Source: Flavobacteriaceae bacterium PS02293 (GTDB lineage: Bacteria; Bacteroidota; Bacteroidia; Flavobacteriales; Weeksellaceae). From it: a DNA stretch of 64,000 bases. Shown here in pieces: positions 8,330 through 17,015 of this stretch (position 1 is the first letter of the stretch; each line of letters opens with the position of its first letter). The DNA is taken from positions 124,001-188,000 of the forward strand of contig JASCOV010000005.1 of NCBI GenBank assembly GCA_029960045.1. Reading direction: 5' to 3'. The translations under genes were made by a program, and so were the position numbers. The notes beneath the pieces were generated by a model, which had not been told where the DNA came from, did not search any database, and saw nothing but the letters and a program-made list of their open reading frames with translations.

Positions 8330-8722
8330 ATGAATCCTGACATCCTTTTATACAATCAAAATTTTGAAACTGAAGACGAAAAGATTGCAAATATTCTTTC
8401 TGAAGAAATCTGCAAACATCTTCCGGAAGCCGAGAACAAAATCTGGCACGCGCATCCAGTTTGGTTTCTAGATGGAAATCCGATTGTTGGCTACAGCAAA
8501 CAAAAAAGAGGAATTCGATTGATGTTTTGGAGCGGAAAATCTTTCAATGCAGAAAAGCTGAACGTGGAAGGCGAAAAATTTCAGGACGCTTCTATTTTTT
8601 ATAATGATTTGAATGAAATTGATAAAGAATATTTAAAACGTTGGCTGGAAAAATCCAGAGAAATCCAATGGGATTATAAAAATATTGTGAAGCGAAAAGG
8701 TGTTTTGGAAAGGTTAAAATGA
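8330..8722 (+). CDS. DUF1801 family protein
   Basis: 130 residues in one domain. The pattern IWHAHPVWFLDGNPIVGYSKQK, then RGIRLMFWSGKSF and IDKEYLKRWLEKSREI, fits the DUF1801 (YdhG/IraI-like) fold seen in many small Bacteroidota proteins. The molecular function of the family is not established. No signal peptide. It is a single-gene unit between two terminators. Confidence 0.75.
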   Translation: MNPDILLYNQNFETEDEKIANILSEEICKHLPEAENKIWHAHPVWFLDGNPIVGYSKQKRGIRLMFWSGKSFNAEKLNVEGEKFQDASIFYNDLNEIDKEYLKRWLEKSREIQWDYKNIVKRKGVLERLK

Positions 8723-8733
8723 ATTAATAAATC

Positions 8734-8811
8734 CTTCGACTCCGCTCAGGATGACAATTCTAATATTAAAAAAATTAATCATAAGCGATGTCAGGCTGAG
8801 CGGAGTCGAAG
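8734..8811. repeat. Long-armed inverted repeat with CTTCGACTCCGCTCAG arms
   Basis: Arm 1 at 8734-8756 begins CTTCGACTCCGCTCAG; arm 2 at 8789-8811 ends CTGAGCGGAGTCGAAG. They pair over 21 of 23 positions with a 32-nt AT-rich loop. It has no coding content. A fragment of the same unit (ATCCTGAGCGAAGTCTAAGG) lies at about 11588-11607 inside another repeat. It looks like a non-autonomous REP/MITE-type element; no transposase or RAYT is in view. Confidence 0.85.
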
Positions 8812-8882
8812 CCTTTTTCTGTAACTTGATTCTGACTCTTTGAAAACTACAATTTACCGATATAAAAACATTTTAATTTTAT

Positions 8883-8912
8883 AAATGCTGTCTTTAAGGA
8901 TGGCATTTTTTA
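8883..8912 (+). terminator. Probable terminator after the DUF1801 gene
   Basis: AAATGCTGTC (8883-8892) pairs with GATGGCATTT (8899-8908), including two G-T wobbles, and is followed by a short T run. Confidence 0.6.
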
Positions 8913-8918
8913 TATTTG
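8911..8918 (+). promoter_or_regulatory. Candidate -7 box TATATTTG for the MazG-like gene
   Basis: Exact TAnnTTTG match 19 nt upstream of the ATG at 8938 and just after the preceding terminator stem. No clear -33 element. Confidence 0.45.
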
Positions 8919-8937
8919 TTAAAATTTTAGAAAATAT

Positions 8938-9402
8938 ATGGAAAAGATAGACAGCCTGAACCAAGTTGCCGAATTTCACAAAACCTTCAACGCTCCAATT
9001 CTTGACACGCCTCAAATACCCTCAAAAGAACGTGCTGAGTTGAGAGTTAGCCTTTTACAGGAAGAATTGGACGAGCTGAAAAAAGCGATTGAAGACAACG
9101 ATTTGGTGGAAGTTGCTGATGCACTTTGCGACCTTCAGTACGTTTTGAGTGGCGCTGTTTTGGAGTTTGGATTGGGAGATAAATTCGTGGAATTGTTCAA
9201 TGAAGTTCAGCGTTCCAATATGTCCAAAGCTTGTGATAATGAAGTTCAGGCGCAGGAAACTGTAGAATTTTATAAAGCCAAAGGAACCGATGCTTATTAC
9301 GAAAAATCCGGTGACAAATACAATGTTCACCGTGTTGCAGACAACAAAGTTTTGAAGAACAAATACTACTCTGCTGCCGATTTGGCTTCACTTTTAAAAT
9401 AA
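8938..9402 (+). CDS. MazG-like nucleotide pyrophosphohydrolase
   Basis: 154 residues. The metal-binding pattern of all-alpha NTP pyrophosphohydrolases is visible: QEELDEL (E42, E43, E46) and LVEVADALCDLQYVL (E58, D61, D65). This matches the MazG/PRA-PH-like group, which hydrolyses nucleoside triphosphates to monophosphate and pyrophosphate, often as house-cleaning enzymes. It lacks the second domain of canonical MazG. The exact nucleotide is unknown. The thioredoxin-like lipoprotein gene follows after 10 nt, so the two are likely cotranscribed. Confidence 0.85.
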   Translation: MEKIDSLNQVAEFHKTFNAPILDTPQIPSKERAELRVSLLQEELDELKKAIEDNDLVEVADALCDLQYVLSGAVLEFGLGDKFVELFNEVQRSNMSKACDNEVQAQETVEFYKAKGTDAYYEKSGDKYNVHRVADNKVLKNKYYSAADLASLLK

Positions 9403-9412
9403 AAAACTTAGG

Positions 9413-9961
9413 ATGAAAAAAATTTCGATATTATTTGGTTTCCTTGCTTTGATGTTCGTGAGTTCTTGTGCGGAACGCGTCATCGTCAACCGTGAAGTAG
9501 AATCCAAGAACGACGGAAAAATGCTTTTGGGAACGCAGACGCTTGACCAATTCCGAAAAGAACCTTATAAAACTTGGTTTGATGAGGAATACAACCGTTA
9601 CCAAATTGACCAGCCAAGTTTATCAGCACTTAAAAAAGAAAAACTGAACAGCTACAGCTTGGTCGTTTTTGTGGGAAGCTGGTGCGAGGACAGCCACAGA
9701 GAATTTCCAAGATTGATAAAGATTCTGGAGACTTTGAAATACAATACCGAAAAAATGCAAATCATTGCTGTGAACCGTAAAAAGGAATCTCCGTCTGGTG
9801 AAGAAGGACTTTACAACATCACTCGAGCTCCCACAATCATCGTGAAAAAGTATGGAAAAGAAATCGGAAGAATCACAGAAATGCCTGAAACTGGATTTTT
9901 GGAGAAAGATTTGCTTAACATTTTGAAAAAAGATAATAATTCAGGTTTATTTAAACAATAA
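9413..9961 (+). CDS. Thioredoxin-like lipoprotein with a single active-site cysteine
   Basis: 182 residues. The signal peptide ends in lipobox VSSC (C19). The fold is thioredoxin-like: VVFVGSWCEDSHREFPR (residues 85-100, W90-C91), a cis-Pro segment in RAPTIIVKKYGKEIGRI, and a C-terminal helix. The usual CxxC is reduced to CEDS, so the resolving cysteine is Ser94. It therefore cannot be a standard dithiol oxidoreductase; a monothiol, peroxiredoxin-like or purely binding role is possible. Located in the periplasm on a lipid anchor. A copy of the dispersed repeat starts right after the stop. Confidence 0.82.
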   Translation: MKKISILFGFLALMFVSSCAERVIVNREVESKNDGKMLLGTQTLDQFRKEPYKTWFDEEYNRYQIDQPSLSALKKEKLNSYSLVVFVGSWCEDSHREFPRLIKILETLKYNTEKMQIIAVNRKKESPSGEEGLYNITRAPTIIVKKYGKEIGRITEMPETGFLEKDLLNILKKDNNSGLFKQ

Positions 9962-10049
9962 TTTGGGCAGCTATTCCGCCTTCCGTTCCCAATCTTTTTG
10001 CCTTGGCTCCTCCAGCCACAAAAAAGGATTTCCACTCAAGTCGGGCTGC
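9962..10049 (-). repeat. Dispersed intergenic repeat, copy 2 (reverse orientation)
   Basis: Starts TTTGGGCAGC and ends CGGGCTGC, the reverse complement of copy 1, with AATCTTTTTGCC and AAAAAAGGATTTCC inside. It abuts the stop codon at 9961 and ends 42 nt before the next gene. Confidence 0.9.
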
Positions 10050-10091
10050 ATAAGATTCTACGTTTAAATATTGCTGATAAATTCAAAATCA

Positions 10092-10703
10092 ATGACAAAA
10101 TACACAGGCATCCTTTCTTTTATTTTCGGAATCATTCTTACCATTTTTGTATTTCTCTCGTGGAGAAGCTGCAACAAAAAGGAAGATGCAGCTTTGGTCA
10201 ATCAGGATTATTATTTGATTACGAACCAAATCCAGAAAATGAATAAAATGGTGGTTTTGGAACAGGATTTTTCCAGTTTTCAAACCCATAAAAGTTCAGC
10301 AGCCAACATTGCCGGATTTGATATTCTACCACGCGAAATGGTACTTTACACAACCGCAAAAGCTCAGGTTTCCTACGATTTGAAACAAATGAAAATTGAT
10401 GTCGATACAGTCAATAAGAAAGTCATCATCAATGAATTGCCTCAGCCGGAAATCAAGATTTTTCCTGATGTAAAAATTCATTTTATGGATGATTATGCGA
10501 TTAACAGATTTACTCAAAAAGACATCAACGGCATTATGGAATCCGCCAAGAAAAATATGGCAAAAAGCGTGAATCAGAACAGTTTGAAGGAGCAAAGCAA
10601 AAAACAATTAAAAGATAATCTGAACGATATTTTCGTTTTGGCAAAGGCATTGCATTATTCCATCGAGGACAAGACCAATACTTTTCCCGCAACCGAATTA
10701 TAA
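10092..10703 (+). CDS. DUF4230 domain protein, membrane-anchored
   Basis: 203 residues from the ATG at 10092 (an in-frame ATG at 10071 would add seven residues that do not resemble a protein start). MTKYTGILSFIFGIILTIFVFLSW is a signal-anchor segment, followed by a DUF4230 domain with NKMVVLEQDFSSFQ, VLYTTAKAQVSYDL and IIINELPQPEIKI. Proteins of this type are widespread in Bacteroidota and of unknown function. It probably faces the periplasm. The small gene at 10715 follows after 11 nt. Confidence 0.82.
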   Translation: MTKYTGILSFIFGIILTIFVFLSWRSCNKKEDAALVNQDYYLITNQIQKMNKMVVLEQDFSSFQTHKSSAANIAGFDILPREMVLYTTAKAQVSYDLKQMKIDVDTVNKKVIINELPQPEIKIFPDVKIHFMDDYAINRFTQKDINGIMESAKKNMAKSVNQNSLKEQSKKQLKDNLNDIFVLAKALHYSIEDKTNTFPATEL

Positions 10704-10714
10704 AATCAATCGTT

Positions 10715-10894
10715 ATGGAACCAGATAAAAAACAAGAAAGCAATAACTCATCTGAACAGAAAAAACAGACCGAGGATTTCAAAAATATCCCAGCCGCCTC
10801 CGACAAGCAAAACCCGCCTGACATTGATAAAGAAGATGTCGAAAAAAGTTCCAAAGTGAACAAAGACGGAAAAACAGACAACACAGAAAAGTAG
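10715..10894 (+). CDS. Small hydrophilic protein (59 residues), unknown function
   Basis: ATG at 10715, TAG at 10892-10894. The product is almost entirely polar (MEPDKKQESNNSSEQKKQ... ending GKTDNTEK) with no hydrophobic core, so it is probably disordered. Spacing of 11 nt to the DUF4230 gene and the terminator directly behind it support a real, cotranscribed small gene. I recognise no family. Confidence 0.6.
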   Translation: MEPDKKQESNNSSEQKKQTEDFKNIPAASDKQNPPDIDKEDVEKSSKVNKDGKTDNTEK

Positions 10895-10914
10895 TTTTCT
10901 TTGCGAAAAATTCA

Positions 10915-10950
10915 ACAAGCCTTTCAATTTATTTTGAAAGGCTTGTTTAT
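10915..10950 (+). terminator. Rho-independent terminator of the DUF4230 unit
   Basis: A 12-bp stem ACAAGCCTTTCA (10915-10926) and TGAAAGGCTTGT (10935-10946), followed by a T-rich stretch. Confidence 0.8.
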
Positions 10951-11048
10951 TTAAGAAAATTAACATAGATTTAATATTACGAATCAGACTACAGAAAATT
11001 TGGTTCAGAAGTGTTCTTTAAAATTCGTCTCATCAAAACATTACAGCT

Positions 11049-11552
11049 ATGTCTTATATTGTTGTAGGGCTTTTTCCCACTCAGCTAGAGGCTGATAAGG
11101 TCCTTTTAAAATTGGAAAACGCTGGTTACAATGACTACAATCTTTCTCATTCTCATCAGGAGACTGTGCAAAATGTGGACATTGAGAAGAAAAATGGTTT
11201 TTGGAATTGGTTATTTGATGACAATCATCTTGACCGCGCGCGTTTCGAATACGCAAGTATAGACCACAACACGATAACCGTTCATCTGAAAACAGAGCAA
11301 GACGCACACATCGTGAAAGATATCCTGGACAACAATGGTGCAGTGAATGTTGAGGAAAAATCCAGAGGTTATATGTTTGAAAATCACGCAGACGCTCTTC
11401 AGAAATACTCAACTTCTGATAGCATTAATGCCAAAATCATCGCTAAGGCAAAAAACAATCTATTCTTTACAAACAACCGAAAACCACATCATCATCACGA
11501 AAAAAGAACTTCCGATGAAATAGATGGATTGGTATTTACAAAATTCAAATAA
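11049..11552 (+). CDS. YflT-like stress protein, tandem paralogue 1
   Basis: 167 residues, cytoplasmic. The start MSYIVVGLFPTQLEADKVLLKLENAGY resembles the beta-alpha unit of the YflT/general-stress-protein-17M domain; this assignment is tentative. It is clearly homologous to the product at 11978: shared MSY-IGxFP, GF-WLFD, YASID-NTITV, ILD-NGA-VEEK and AKIIAKAKN. The tail contains KPHHHHEK, a His cluster missing from the paralogue. The two genes are separated by 425 bp holding two dispersed repeats and a terminator, so they are separate units. Confidence 0.75.
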   Translation: MSYIVVGLFPTQLEADKVLLKLENAGYNDYNLSHSHQETVQNVDIEKKNGFWNWLFDDNHLDRARFEYASIDHNTITVHLKTEQDAHIVKDILDNNGAVNVEEKSRGYMFENHADALQKYSTSDSINAKIIAKAKNNLFFTNNRKPHHHHEKRTSDEIDGLVFTKFK

Positions 11553-11557
11553 AGTTA

Positions 11558-11691
11558 TTTGGGCAGCTTTATTCGTCTGTAGTTTATCCTGAGCGAAGTC
11601 TAAGGGTTCCCGCTATTTTTTGCTACAAATTTTCAGTTCGAAAAGAATCGAAATAGTTCGCAAAAAATGAGCTCCACTCAGGCCGGGCTGC
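11558..11691 (-). repeat. Dispersed intergenic repeat, copy 3 (reverse, with insertion)
   Basis: Begins TTTGGGCAGC and ends GGCCGGGCTGC like copy 2. It is longer (134 bp) because it carries ATCCTGAGCGAAGTCTAAGG, related to the arm of the inverted repeat at 8734, plus a TTTTTTGC/GCAAAAAA pair around an expanded centre. It looks like one repeat type nested in another. Confidence 0.85.
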
Positions 11692-11734
11692 GTAACCTAG
11701 GTGTTATTACAAACCTTAAAAATTCAAACTATGG

Positions 11735-11766
11735 AAACCTTCCGGATAAACTGGAAGGTTTTTTTA
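11735..11766 (+). terminator. Rho-independent terminator between the YflT-like genes
   Basis: AAACCTTCC (11735-11743) pairs with GGAAGGTTT (11753-11761) followed by a run of Ts. It lies between repeat copies 3 and 4 in the 425-bp gap 11553-11977; the rest of that gap holds no gene that I can see. Confidence 0.85.
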
Positions 11767-11791
11767 TATCCGAAATGTTCAACTTGGCGAA

Positions 11792-11882
11792 GCACGCCCC
11801 GGCCTGAGCGGAAATCCTTTTTTGCGGCTGAAAAAGCTAAGGCAAAAAGATTGGGAGCGGAGGACGGATAGAGGCGCCCAAA
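11792..11882 (+). repeat. Dispersed intergenic repeat, copy 4
   Basis: About 91 bp, starting GCACGCCCCGGCCTGAGCGG and ending GCGCCCAAA, with CCTTTTTTGCGGC and GGCAAAAAGATTGGGAG inside. The end bases differ from the consensus (GCACGCCCC for GCAGCCC), but the GC of GCGCCC at the far end has changed too, so part of the terminal pairing may be kept. Confidence 0.87.
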
Positions 11883-11977
11883 TCTTAAATACTGTTAAAA
11901 TTTTCTCCAACAATTGATTATGACATCATTTTTGTTTGGGTTAAGGAAATAAGTTTAACCACCAAAAAAATATTATT

Positions 11978-12475
11978 ATGTCTTACACGATTATCGGGAT
12001 TTTCCCAAACGAAACAGAAAGCAGAGATGTCATCACAAAACTGGAAGAAGCAGGCTTATATGAATATTCTCTTGCAAATGCAGAAATAGAAGCATTGGAA
12101 AAAGTTGAAACCAAAGATAACCGAGGATTTTTCGATTGGCTTTTTGATAAAAACGAAGTAGAAACTGACCGTTATCAATACGCGAGTATCGATAGCAATA
12201 CCATCACAGTTTATACAGAAACAGAAGAAGATGCCAACGCGGCAAAAGCAATACTGGACGAGAATGGCGCAATAGACGTGGAGGAAAAAACGAGAAGCTA
12301 TCTATCAGAAAAATATCCAACCACAAACCACGAATATCCAATTTCTGAAACCAAAAAAGCAAGAATCATTGCGAAAGCAAAGAATGACCTTTATTTCACA
12401 GACACCAGAAAAGAAGTTAAAACCGTGAACGAAGGAATGGCAGATGAGATGGATTCTCTAGGAAACAAAGATTAG
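11978..12475 (+). CDS. YflT-like stress protein, tandem paralogue 2
   Basis: 165 residues, cytoplasmic, homologous along its whole length to the product at 11049. N-terminal MSYTIIGIFPNETESRDVITKLEEAGL fits a YflT-like beta-alpha module. The middle has GFFDWLFDKNEVETDRYQYA and the C-terminal part KKARIIAKAKNDLYF. The protein is more acidic than its neighbour and lacks its His cluster. Function unknown; a general stress role is inference from the weak family likeness. Confidence 0.75.
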   Translation: MSYTIIGIFPNETESRDVITKLEEAGLYEYSLANAEIEALEKVETKDNRGFFDWLFDKNEVETDRYQYASIDSNTITVYTETEEDANAAKAILDENGAIDVEEKTRSYLSEKYPTTNHEYPISETKKARIIAKAKNDLYFTDTRKEVKTVNEGMADEMDSLGNKD

Positions 12476-12499
12476 ATATTACAGATTTATTTTACAATG

Positions 12500-12533
12500 A
12501 AAAAGAGTTGGACTATTTCAGCTCTTTTTTTTT
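12500..12533. terminator. Bidirectional terminator between paralogue 2 and leuB
   Basis: AAAAAGAGTTG (12500-12510) pairs with CAGCTCTTTTT (12519-12529), with one wobble, flanked by A and T runs on either side, between convergent genes. Confidence 0.8.
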
Positions 12534-12545
12534 AGTTTTTACAAG

Positions 12546-13667
12546 TCAGACAATTGTAGATTTTCCTAGCTGAACATTCTCGTGATTGTAATATGACCTT
12601 TCCGAAAACAGAATATAATCTGCAATAAAATCCCCTACTTCACTGGTCGAATAATTGATATCGGGATTGAGGTCAATCGTCACATATCTGCTTTCGATGG
12701 CATTTTCCACGCTTTCTCTCAGTTTGTTCGCCGCTTGTGTCAGTTCCAAATGGTCGAGCATCATTGCCGCACTCAGGATGGAAGCGATTGGATTGGCAAT
12801 TCCTTTTCCTTTGGCTTGCGGATAAGAACCGTGAATAGGCTCGAAAAGTGAATTATCATTTCCAATCGATGCAGAAGGCAACAATCCGATAGAACCGCCA
12901 ATCACGCTGGCTTCATCTGAAATAATATCGCCGAACATATTTTCTGTCAGGATGACATCGAATTGTTTTGGATTAAGAATCATCTGCATTGCGGCATTAT
13001 CTACGAACATAAAATCAACTTTGACATCCGGATATTCCAAAGCGATTTCTTTCACGATTTTTCGCCAAAGTCTGGATGTGTCGAGAACGTTGGCTTTGTC
13101 GATTAATGTCAGTTTTTTCTTTCTTTTTTGAGCGTCCTGAAAAGCCAAATGAGCGATTCCTGTAATTTCTTCTTTGGAATATTTGCAGACATCGTAAGCG
13201 TAATCGCCGTTTTCCTCGGTGAATTTTTCTCCGAAATAGATGCCGCTAATCAGCTCACGATAGATTTGAATATCCGTTCCTTCAACGATTTCTCTTTTCA
13301 AAGGACTTTTTTTAATTAATGAAGCGTAAGTTTTGATTGGTCTGATGTTGGCAAACAATCCCAATTCCTTTCTCAATTTCAACAAACCTTGTTCTGGACG
13401 CACTTTCGCATCAGGATTATTATCAAAAGCAGGGTCACCGATTGCGCCAAATAGAACAGCATCGGAATTTTTGCATAATTCCAAAGTTTCGTCTGGCAAG
13501 GGATTTCCTGTTTGATAAATGGCTTCCGCTCCCATCACACCATAATCGAATTGGAAATTATATTGAAAAGCTTCGCCAATTACTTTTAAGATTTTCACAC
13601 TTTCGTTGGTCACTTCCGGACCGATGCCATCACCTGGCAAAACTGCTATTTTATAATTCTTGCTCAT
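12546..13667 (-). CDS. leuB: 3-isopropylmalate dehydrogenase
   Basis: 373 residues from the ATG at 13667 ([19 protein letters not shown]); an upstream ATG at 13691 would add a poorly conserved octapeptide and deepen the overlap with leuD from 17 to 41 nt. Isocitrate/isopropylmalate dehydrogenase fold with [17 protein letters not shown], the substrate-contact Arg region, [25 protein letters not shown] and the NAD-binding [18 protein letters not shown]. It oxidises and decarboxylates 3-isopropylmalate to 2-oxoisocaproate with NAD in the cytoplasm. Last gene of leuACDB. Confidence 0.96.
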   Translation of the reverse strand: MSKNYKIAVLPGDGIGPEVTNESVKILKVIGEAFQYNFQFDYGVMGAEAIYQTGNPLPDETLELCKNSDAVLFGAIGDPAFDNNPDAKVRPEQGLLKLRKELGLFANIRPIKTYASLIKKSPLKREIVEGTDIQIYRELISGIYFGEKFTEENGDYAYDVCKYSKEEITGIAHLAFQDAQKRKKKLTLIDKANVLDTSRLWRKIVKEIALEYPDVKVDFMFVDNAAMQMILNPKQFDVILTENMFGDIISDEASVIGGSIGLLPSASIGNDNSLFEPIHGSYPQAKGKGIANPIASILSAAMMLDHLELTQAANKLRESVENAIESRYVTIDLNPDINYSTSEVGDFIADYILFSERSYYNHENVQLGKSTIV

Positions 13668-14256
13668 ATACTTTCTGTGTTTTTTGTTCAAATTTCTGAA
13701 TCGCTTCTTTTTTGCTCGTTAAAAAATCAATATCGTCGTAGCCGTTTATCAGGCATATTTTTTTGTAAGAATCCAATTCGAAACTTTCTGTTTTGTCATT
13801 GAATGAAATCGTTTGTTTTTCGACATCAACCGTGATCTGAGTTGAAGGATTTTCCGTAATCGTTTCCATTAAATCTTTAAGATAATCCTCAGAAACTTTC
13901 ACTGGAAGAAGTCCATTATTAAGTGCATTCCCTTTGAAAATATCCGCAAAATAACTTGACACCACCACTTTGAATCCATAATCAGTTAACGACCAAGCGG
14001 CGTGTTCTCTACTGCTTCCACATCCGAAATTATTTCCTGCAACCAAAATTTCGCCTGAATATTTAGGATTATTCAAAACGAAATCTGGATTTGGTTCATT
14101 CTTGTGAACATTATACCGCCAGTCTCTGAAAAGATTTTCGCCGAAACCTTCTTTGCTAATGCTTTTTAGGAAACGCGCGGGAATAATCTGGTCGGTATCT
14201 ATATTTTCGCTCGGCAACGGAACGGCCCGAGATTTTATTAAAACTAATTTTTGCAT
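13651..14256 (-). CDS. leuD: 3-isopropylmalate dehydratase small subunit
   Basis: 201 residues, normal for LeuD. Swivel domain motifs: [37 protein letters not shown] and [18 protein letters not shown]. It forms the isopropylmalate isomerase with LeuC, interconverting 2- and 3-isopropylmalate. It lies 57 nt after leuC and overlaps leuB by 17 nt, so leuB translation is probably coupled to it. Confidence 0.96.
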   Translation of the reverse strand: MQKLVLIKSRAVPLPSENIDTDQIIPARFLKSISKEGFGENLFRDWRYNVHKNEPNPDFVLNNPKYSGEILVAGNNFGCGSSREHAAWSLTDYGFKVVVSSYFADIFKGNALNNGLLPVKVSEDYLKDLMETITENPSTQITVDVEKQTISFNDKTESFELDSYKKICLINGYDDIDFLTSKKEAIQKFEQKTQKVYEQEL

Positions 14257-14313
14257 ACGTTTAATTCGATGTTCAAGATTTAAAATTCAATGTTTTTAAA
14301 TTCCAGTTTGCTA

Positions 14314-15699
14314 TTAATTCAAATTTTCAAAAGCAGGAATTTTGCCTTCCACAGCCACTTTCGCTGCAGTTAACGGACTTGCTAAAAGTGTTCTTGCGCC
14401 CTGACCTTGTCGACCTTCGAAGTTTCTGTTGGATGTGGAAACACAATATTCGCCTTCTGGGATTTTATCTTCATTCATTGCCAAACAAGCCGAACATCCC
14501 GGTTGACGGATTTGAAAACCTGCATCATTGAAAACCTTATCCAATCCTTCATCGTAAATCTGTTTCGCAACTTTTTGTGAACCTGGAACTAACCAAGCTA
14601 TAATATTTTCAGCTTTTTGCTTTCCTTTTACATAAGTTGCTGCAGAACGAAAATCCTCAATTCTTGCGTTGGTACAACTTCCGATGAACACATAATTCAC
14701 TTTGATATCTGAAGTCGATTGCCCGGCATCCAATCCCATATATTTTAAAGCTTTCTCTTCGGATTCGTTTTGAGCAGTCGGAATTTTAGAATCGATGAAA
14801 ATTCCCATTCCTGGATTGGTTCCGTAAGTTATCATTGGACGAATATCTTCTGCTGAGAATTCAAATTCCTTATCAAAAACAGCGTCAGAATCGGATTTTA
14901 AGGTTTTCCAATATTCAACTTTTTCTGTCCAATCTTCTCCTTTTGGTGCGAATGTTTTGTCTTTTACATAGTCAAAAGTGGTTTCGTCCGGCGCAATCAT
15001 TCCGCCTCGCGCACCCATTTCGATGCTCATATTGCAAACCGTCATTCGGCCTTCCATTGACATTTCTTCGAAGACATTTCCTGCATATTCACAGAAATAT
15101 CCTGTTCCGGAATCGGTTCCGACTTTTGAAATAATATAAAGAATCACGTCTTTAGCCTGAACATCTTTATTCAGTTTTCCTTTGACAGAAACCCGCATCG
15201 ATTTTGGTTTGTTCATCAACAGACATTGACTTGCGAAAACCTGCGCCACCTGACTTGTCCCAATTCCAAAAGCTATCGCTCCAAAAGCGCCGTGCGTAGA
15301 AGTGTGGCTATCGCCACAGACAATGCTCATTCCAGGTTGCGTGATTCCCAACTCTGGCGCGATGATGTGAACAATGCCTTGATATTGATGACCAAGTCCG
15401 TACAACTCGATGTTATTTTTTTCGCAATTCTCTGTCAGTTGCTGAACTTGCGTTCTCGATAATTCGTCTCTGATTGGCAATTCCTGTCCCAAAGTCGGAA
15501 CGTTGTGGTCGGCAGTTGCTACAATCTGATTCGGACGAAAGACTTCCAAACCTCTTGCTTCCAATTCCGCAAAAGCCTGTGGACTCGTCACTTCGTGAAT
15601 CAAATGTTTGTCTATATAAATCACCTGAGGTCCATCTGGAACGGTTTCTACAACGTGTGCGTCCCAAACTTTATCAAATAGTGTTTTGCTTTGGCTCAT
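14314..15699 (-). CDS. leuC: 3-isopropylmalate dehydratase large subunit
   Basis: 461 residues of the aconitase type. Iron-sulfur ligands are visible in [14 protein letters not shown] and in [15 protein letters not shown]; the active-site loop [20 protein letters not shown] and the end [16 protein letters not shown] are also present. It binds a 4Fe-4S cluster and, with LeuD, isomerises isopropylmalate. It starts 3 nt after the leuA stop. Confidence 0.97.
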   Translation of the reverse strand: MSQSKTLFDKVWDAHVVETVPDGPQVIYIDKHLIHEVTSPQAFAELEARGLEVFRPNQIVATADHNVPTLGQELPIRDELSRTQVQQLTENCEKNNIELYGLGHQYQGIVHIIAPELGITQPGMSIVCGDSHTSTHGAFGAIAFGIGTSQVAQVFASQCLLMNKPKSMRVSVKGKLNKDVQAKDVILYIISKVGTDSGTGYFCEYAGNVFEEMSMEGRMTVCNMSIEMGARGGMIAPDETTFDYVKDKTFAPKGEDWTEKVEYWKTLKSDSDAVFDKEFEFSAEDIRPMITYGTNPGMGIFIDSKIPTAQNESEEKALKYMGLDAGQSTSDIKVNYVFIGSCTNARIEDFRSAATYVKGKQKAENIIAWLVPGSQKVAKQIYDEGLDKVFNDAGFQIRQPGCSACLAMNEDKIPEGEYCVSTSNRNFEGRQGQGARTLLASPLTAAKVAVEGKIPAFENLN

Positions 15700-15702
15700 T
15701 TT

Positions 15703-16866
15703 CTATCCAATTTTTTGATTAAATGATTTCATCATAAAGCTTAAATCATCATTATTAACTTCTTTTTTTGTATCGGCGATTTTCAAAAACTCCTGATACA
15801 AAAAGTCCAACTCCACTTTTGTCACATCAAAACCGATATTTTTGAATCGATAAGCCAAAGCCGAACGTCCACTTCTTGCGGTCAAAACGATGGAAGATTC
15901 ATTAATTCCGACTTCTCTCGGGTCGATGATTTCGTACGTTTCCCTGTTTTTTATAACGCCATCCTGATGAATCCCGGAACTGTGTGCAAATGCGTTTGCA
16001 CCAACGATTGCCTTGTTTGGCTGAACCGGCATTCCCATCATTTCTGAAACCAGATAACTCATTTCGTTCAGCATTTTGGAATTGATATCAGTGAAAAAAT
16101 TAAGGTCAGGATGTTGTTTTATAATCATCACCACTTCTTCCAAAGCTGTATTTCCTGCGCGTTCGCCAAGTCCGTTAATCGTACATTCGATTTGTCTGGC
16201 GCCATTGATGATTCCTGAGATTGAATTTGCGGTTGCCATTCCAAGGTCGTTGTGACAGTGGCAAGACAAAATTGCTTTGTCAATGTCTTTTACGTTTTCT
16301 CTCAGATACTTTATTTTTCGGCCGTATTCTTCTGGCAGACAATAACCAGTTGTATCTGGAATATTAAGAACAGTTGCTCCAGCTTTGATAACCTCTTCAC
16401 AAACTTTTGCAAGGAAATCATTATCAGTTCTGCCTGCATCTTCAGCGTAAAACTCAACATCGTCAACGAAATTTTTCGCATATTTCACCGCTTCAATCGC
16501 ACGTTCCAAAACCTGCTCTCTCGTAGAATTAAATTTGAATCTGATATGAGAATCCGAAGTTCCAATTCCTGTGTGGATTCTTGGTCTTTTTGCATATTTC
16601 AAAGCTTCCGCAGCAACTTCAATATCTTTCTTGTTGGCTCTCGTCAGTCCACAAACTTTCGCATATTTTACAATTTTCGAAATCTCCTGTACGGATTGGA
16701 AATCGCCAGGACTGGAAATGGGGAAGCCAGCTTCGATAATATCAACGCCAAGAAAATCGAGTTTTTCGGCGATGATTATTTTTTGTTCTGTATTGAGTTT
16801 ACATCCGGGAACCTGCTCACCATCTCTCAACGTCGTATCAAAAATTTCAATTTTTTCCGGATTCAT
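15703..16866 (-). CDS. leuA: 2-isopropylmalate synthase, short form without regulatory domain
   Basis: 387 residues. The DRE-TIM barrel is complete: [14 protein letters not shown] near the start, then [53 protein letters not shown] and HSSGIHQDG. It condenses acetyl-CoA with 2-oxoisovalerate, the first step of leucine synthesis. E. coli-type enzymes are about 520 residues with a C-terminal leucine-binding domain; here the protein stops shortly after the barrel extension, so classic allosteric inhibition by leucine seems absent. First gene of leuACDB. Homocitrate or citramalate synthase is possible in principle, but the operon argues against it. Confidence 0.93.
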   Translation of the reverse strand: MNPEKIEIFDTTLRDGEQVPGCKLNTEQKIIIAEKLDFLGVDIIEAGFPISSPGDFQSVQEISKIVKYAKVCGLTRANKKDIEVAAEALKYAKRPRIHTGIGTSDSHIRFKFNSTREQVLERAIEAVKYAKNFVDDVEFYAEDAGRTDNDFLAKVCEEVIKAGATVLNIPDTTGYCLPEEYGRKIKYLRENVKDIDKAILSCHCHNDLGMATANSISGIINGARQIECTINGLGERAGNTALEEVVMIIKQHPDLNFFTDINSKMLNEMSYLVSEMMGMPVQPNKAIVGANAFAHSSGIHQDGVIKNRETYEIIDPREVGINESSIVLTARSGRSALAYRFKNIGFDVTKVELDFLYQEFLKIADTKKEVNNDDLSFMMKSFNQKIG

Positions 16867-16895
16867 AATAAAGTTTTTTACCTAATTTTGATATT

Positions 16896-16903
16896 CAAAA
16901 GTA
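16896..16903 (-). promoter_or_regulatory. Candidate -7 box TACTTTTG for leuACDB
   Basis: On the minus strand this reads TACTTTTG, an exact TAnnTTTG match 29 nt upstream of the leuA ATG. No convincing -33 box, leader peptide or T-box is visible in the 149-bp space to the next gene. Confidence 0.5.
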
Positions 16904-17015
16904 GAATTTGATTTATGATATCTGATTGATACTTTCCAAAAAATACAATATTCAATTAGTTTTAAATAATCGATAAAAAACTAATTATCAGTTATTTATA
17001 TATTTTAAATTTACA

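Noticed and set aside
11499..11525. The HHHH cluster of the first YflT-like protein as a metal-binding site
   Set aside because: It is absent from the paralogue and lies in a variable tail, so there is no support for a conserved site.
16252..16911. A 219-codon plus-strand frame opposite leuA
   Set aside because: leuA is fully supported by family motifs; the antisense product is Phe/Ser/Asn-rich without domains.
16867..17015. A leader peptide, T-box or riboswitch upstream of leuA
   Set aside because: The region is short and AT-rich, without leucine codon runs or a stable paired structure.
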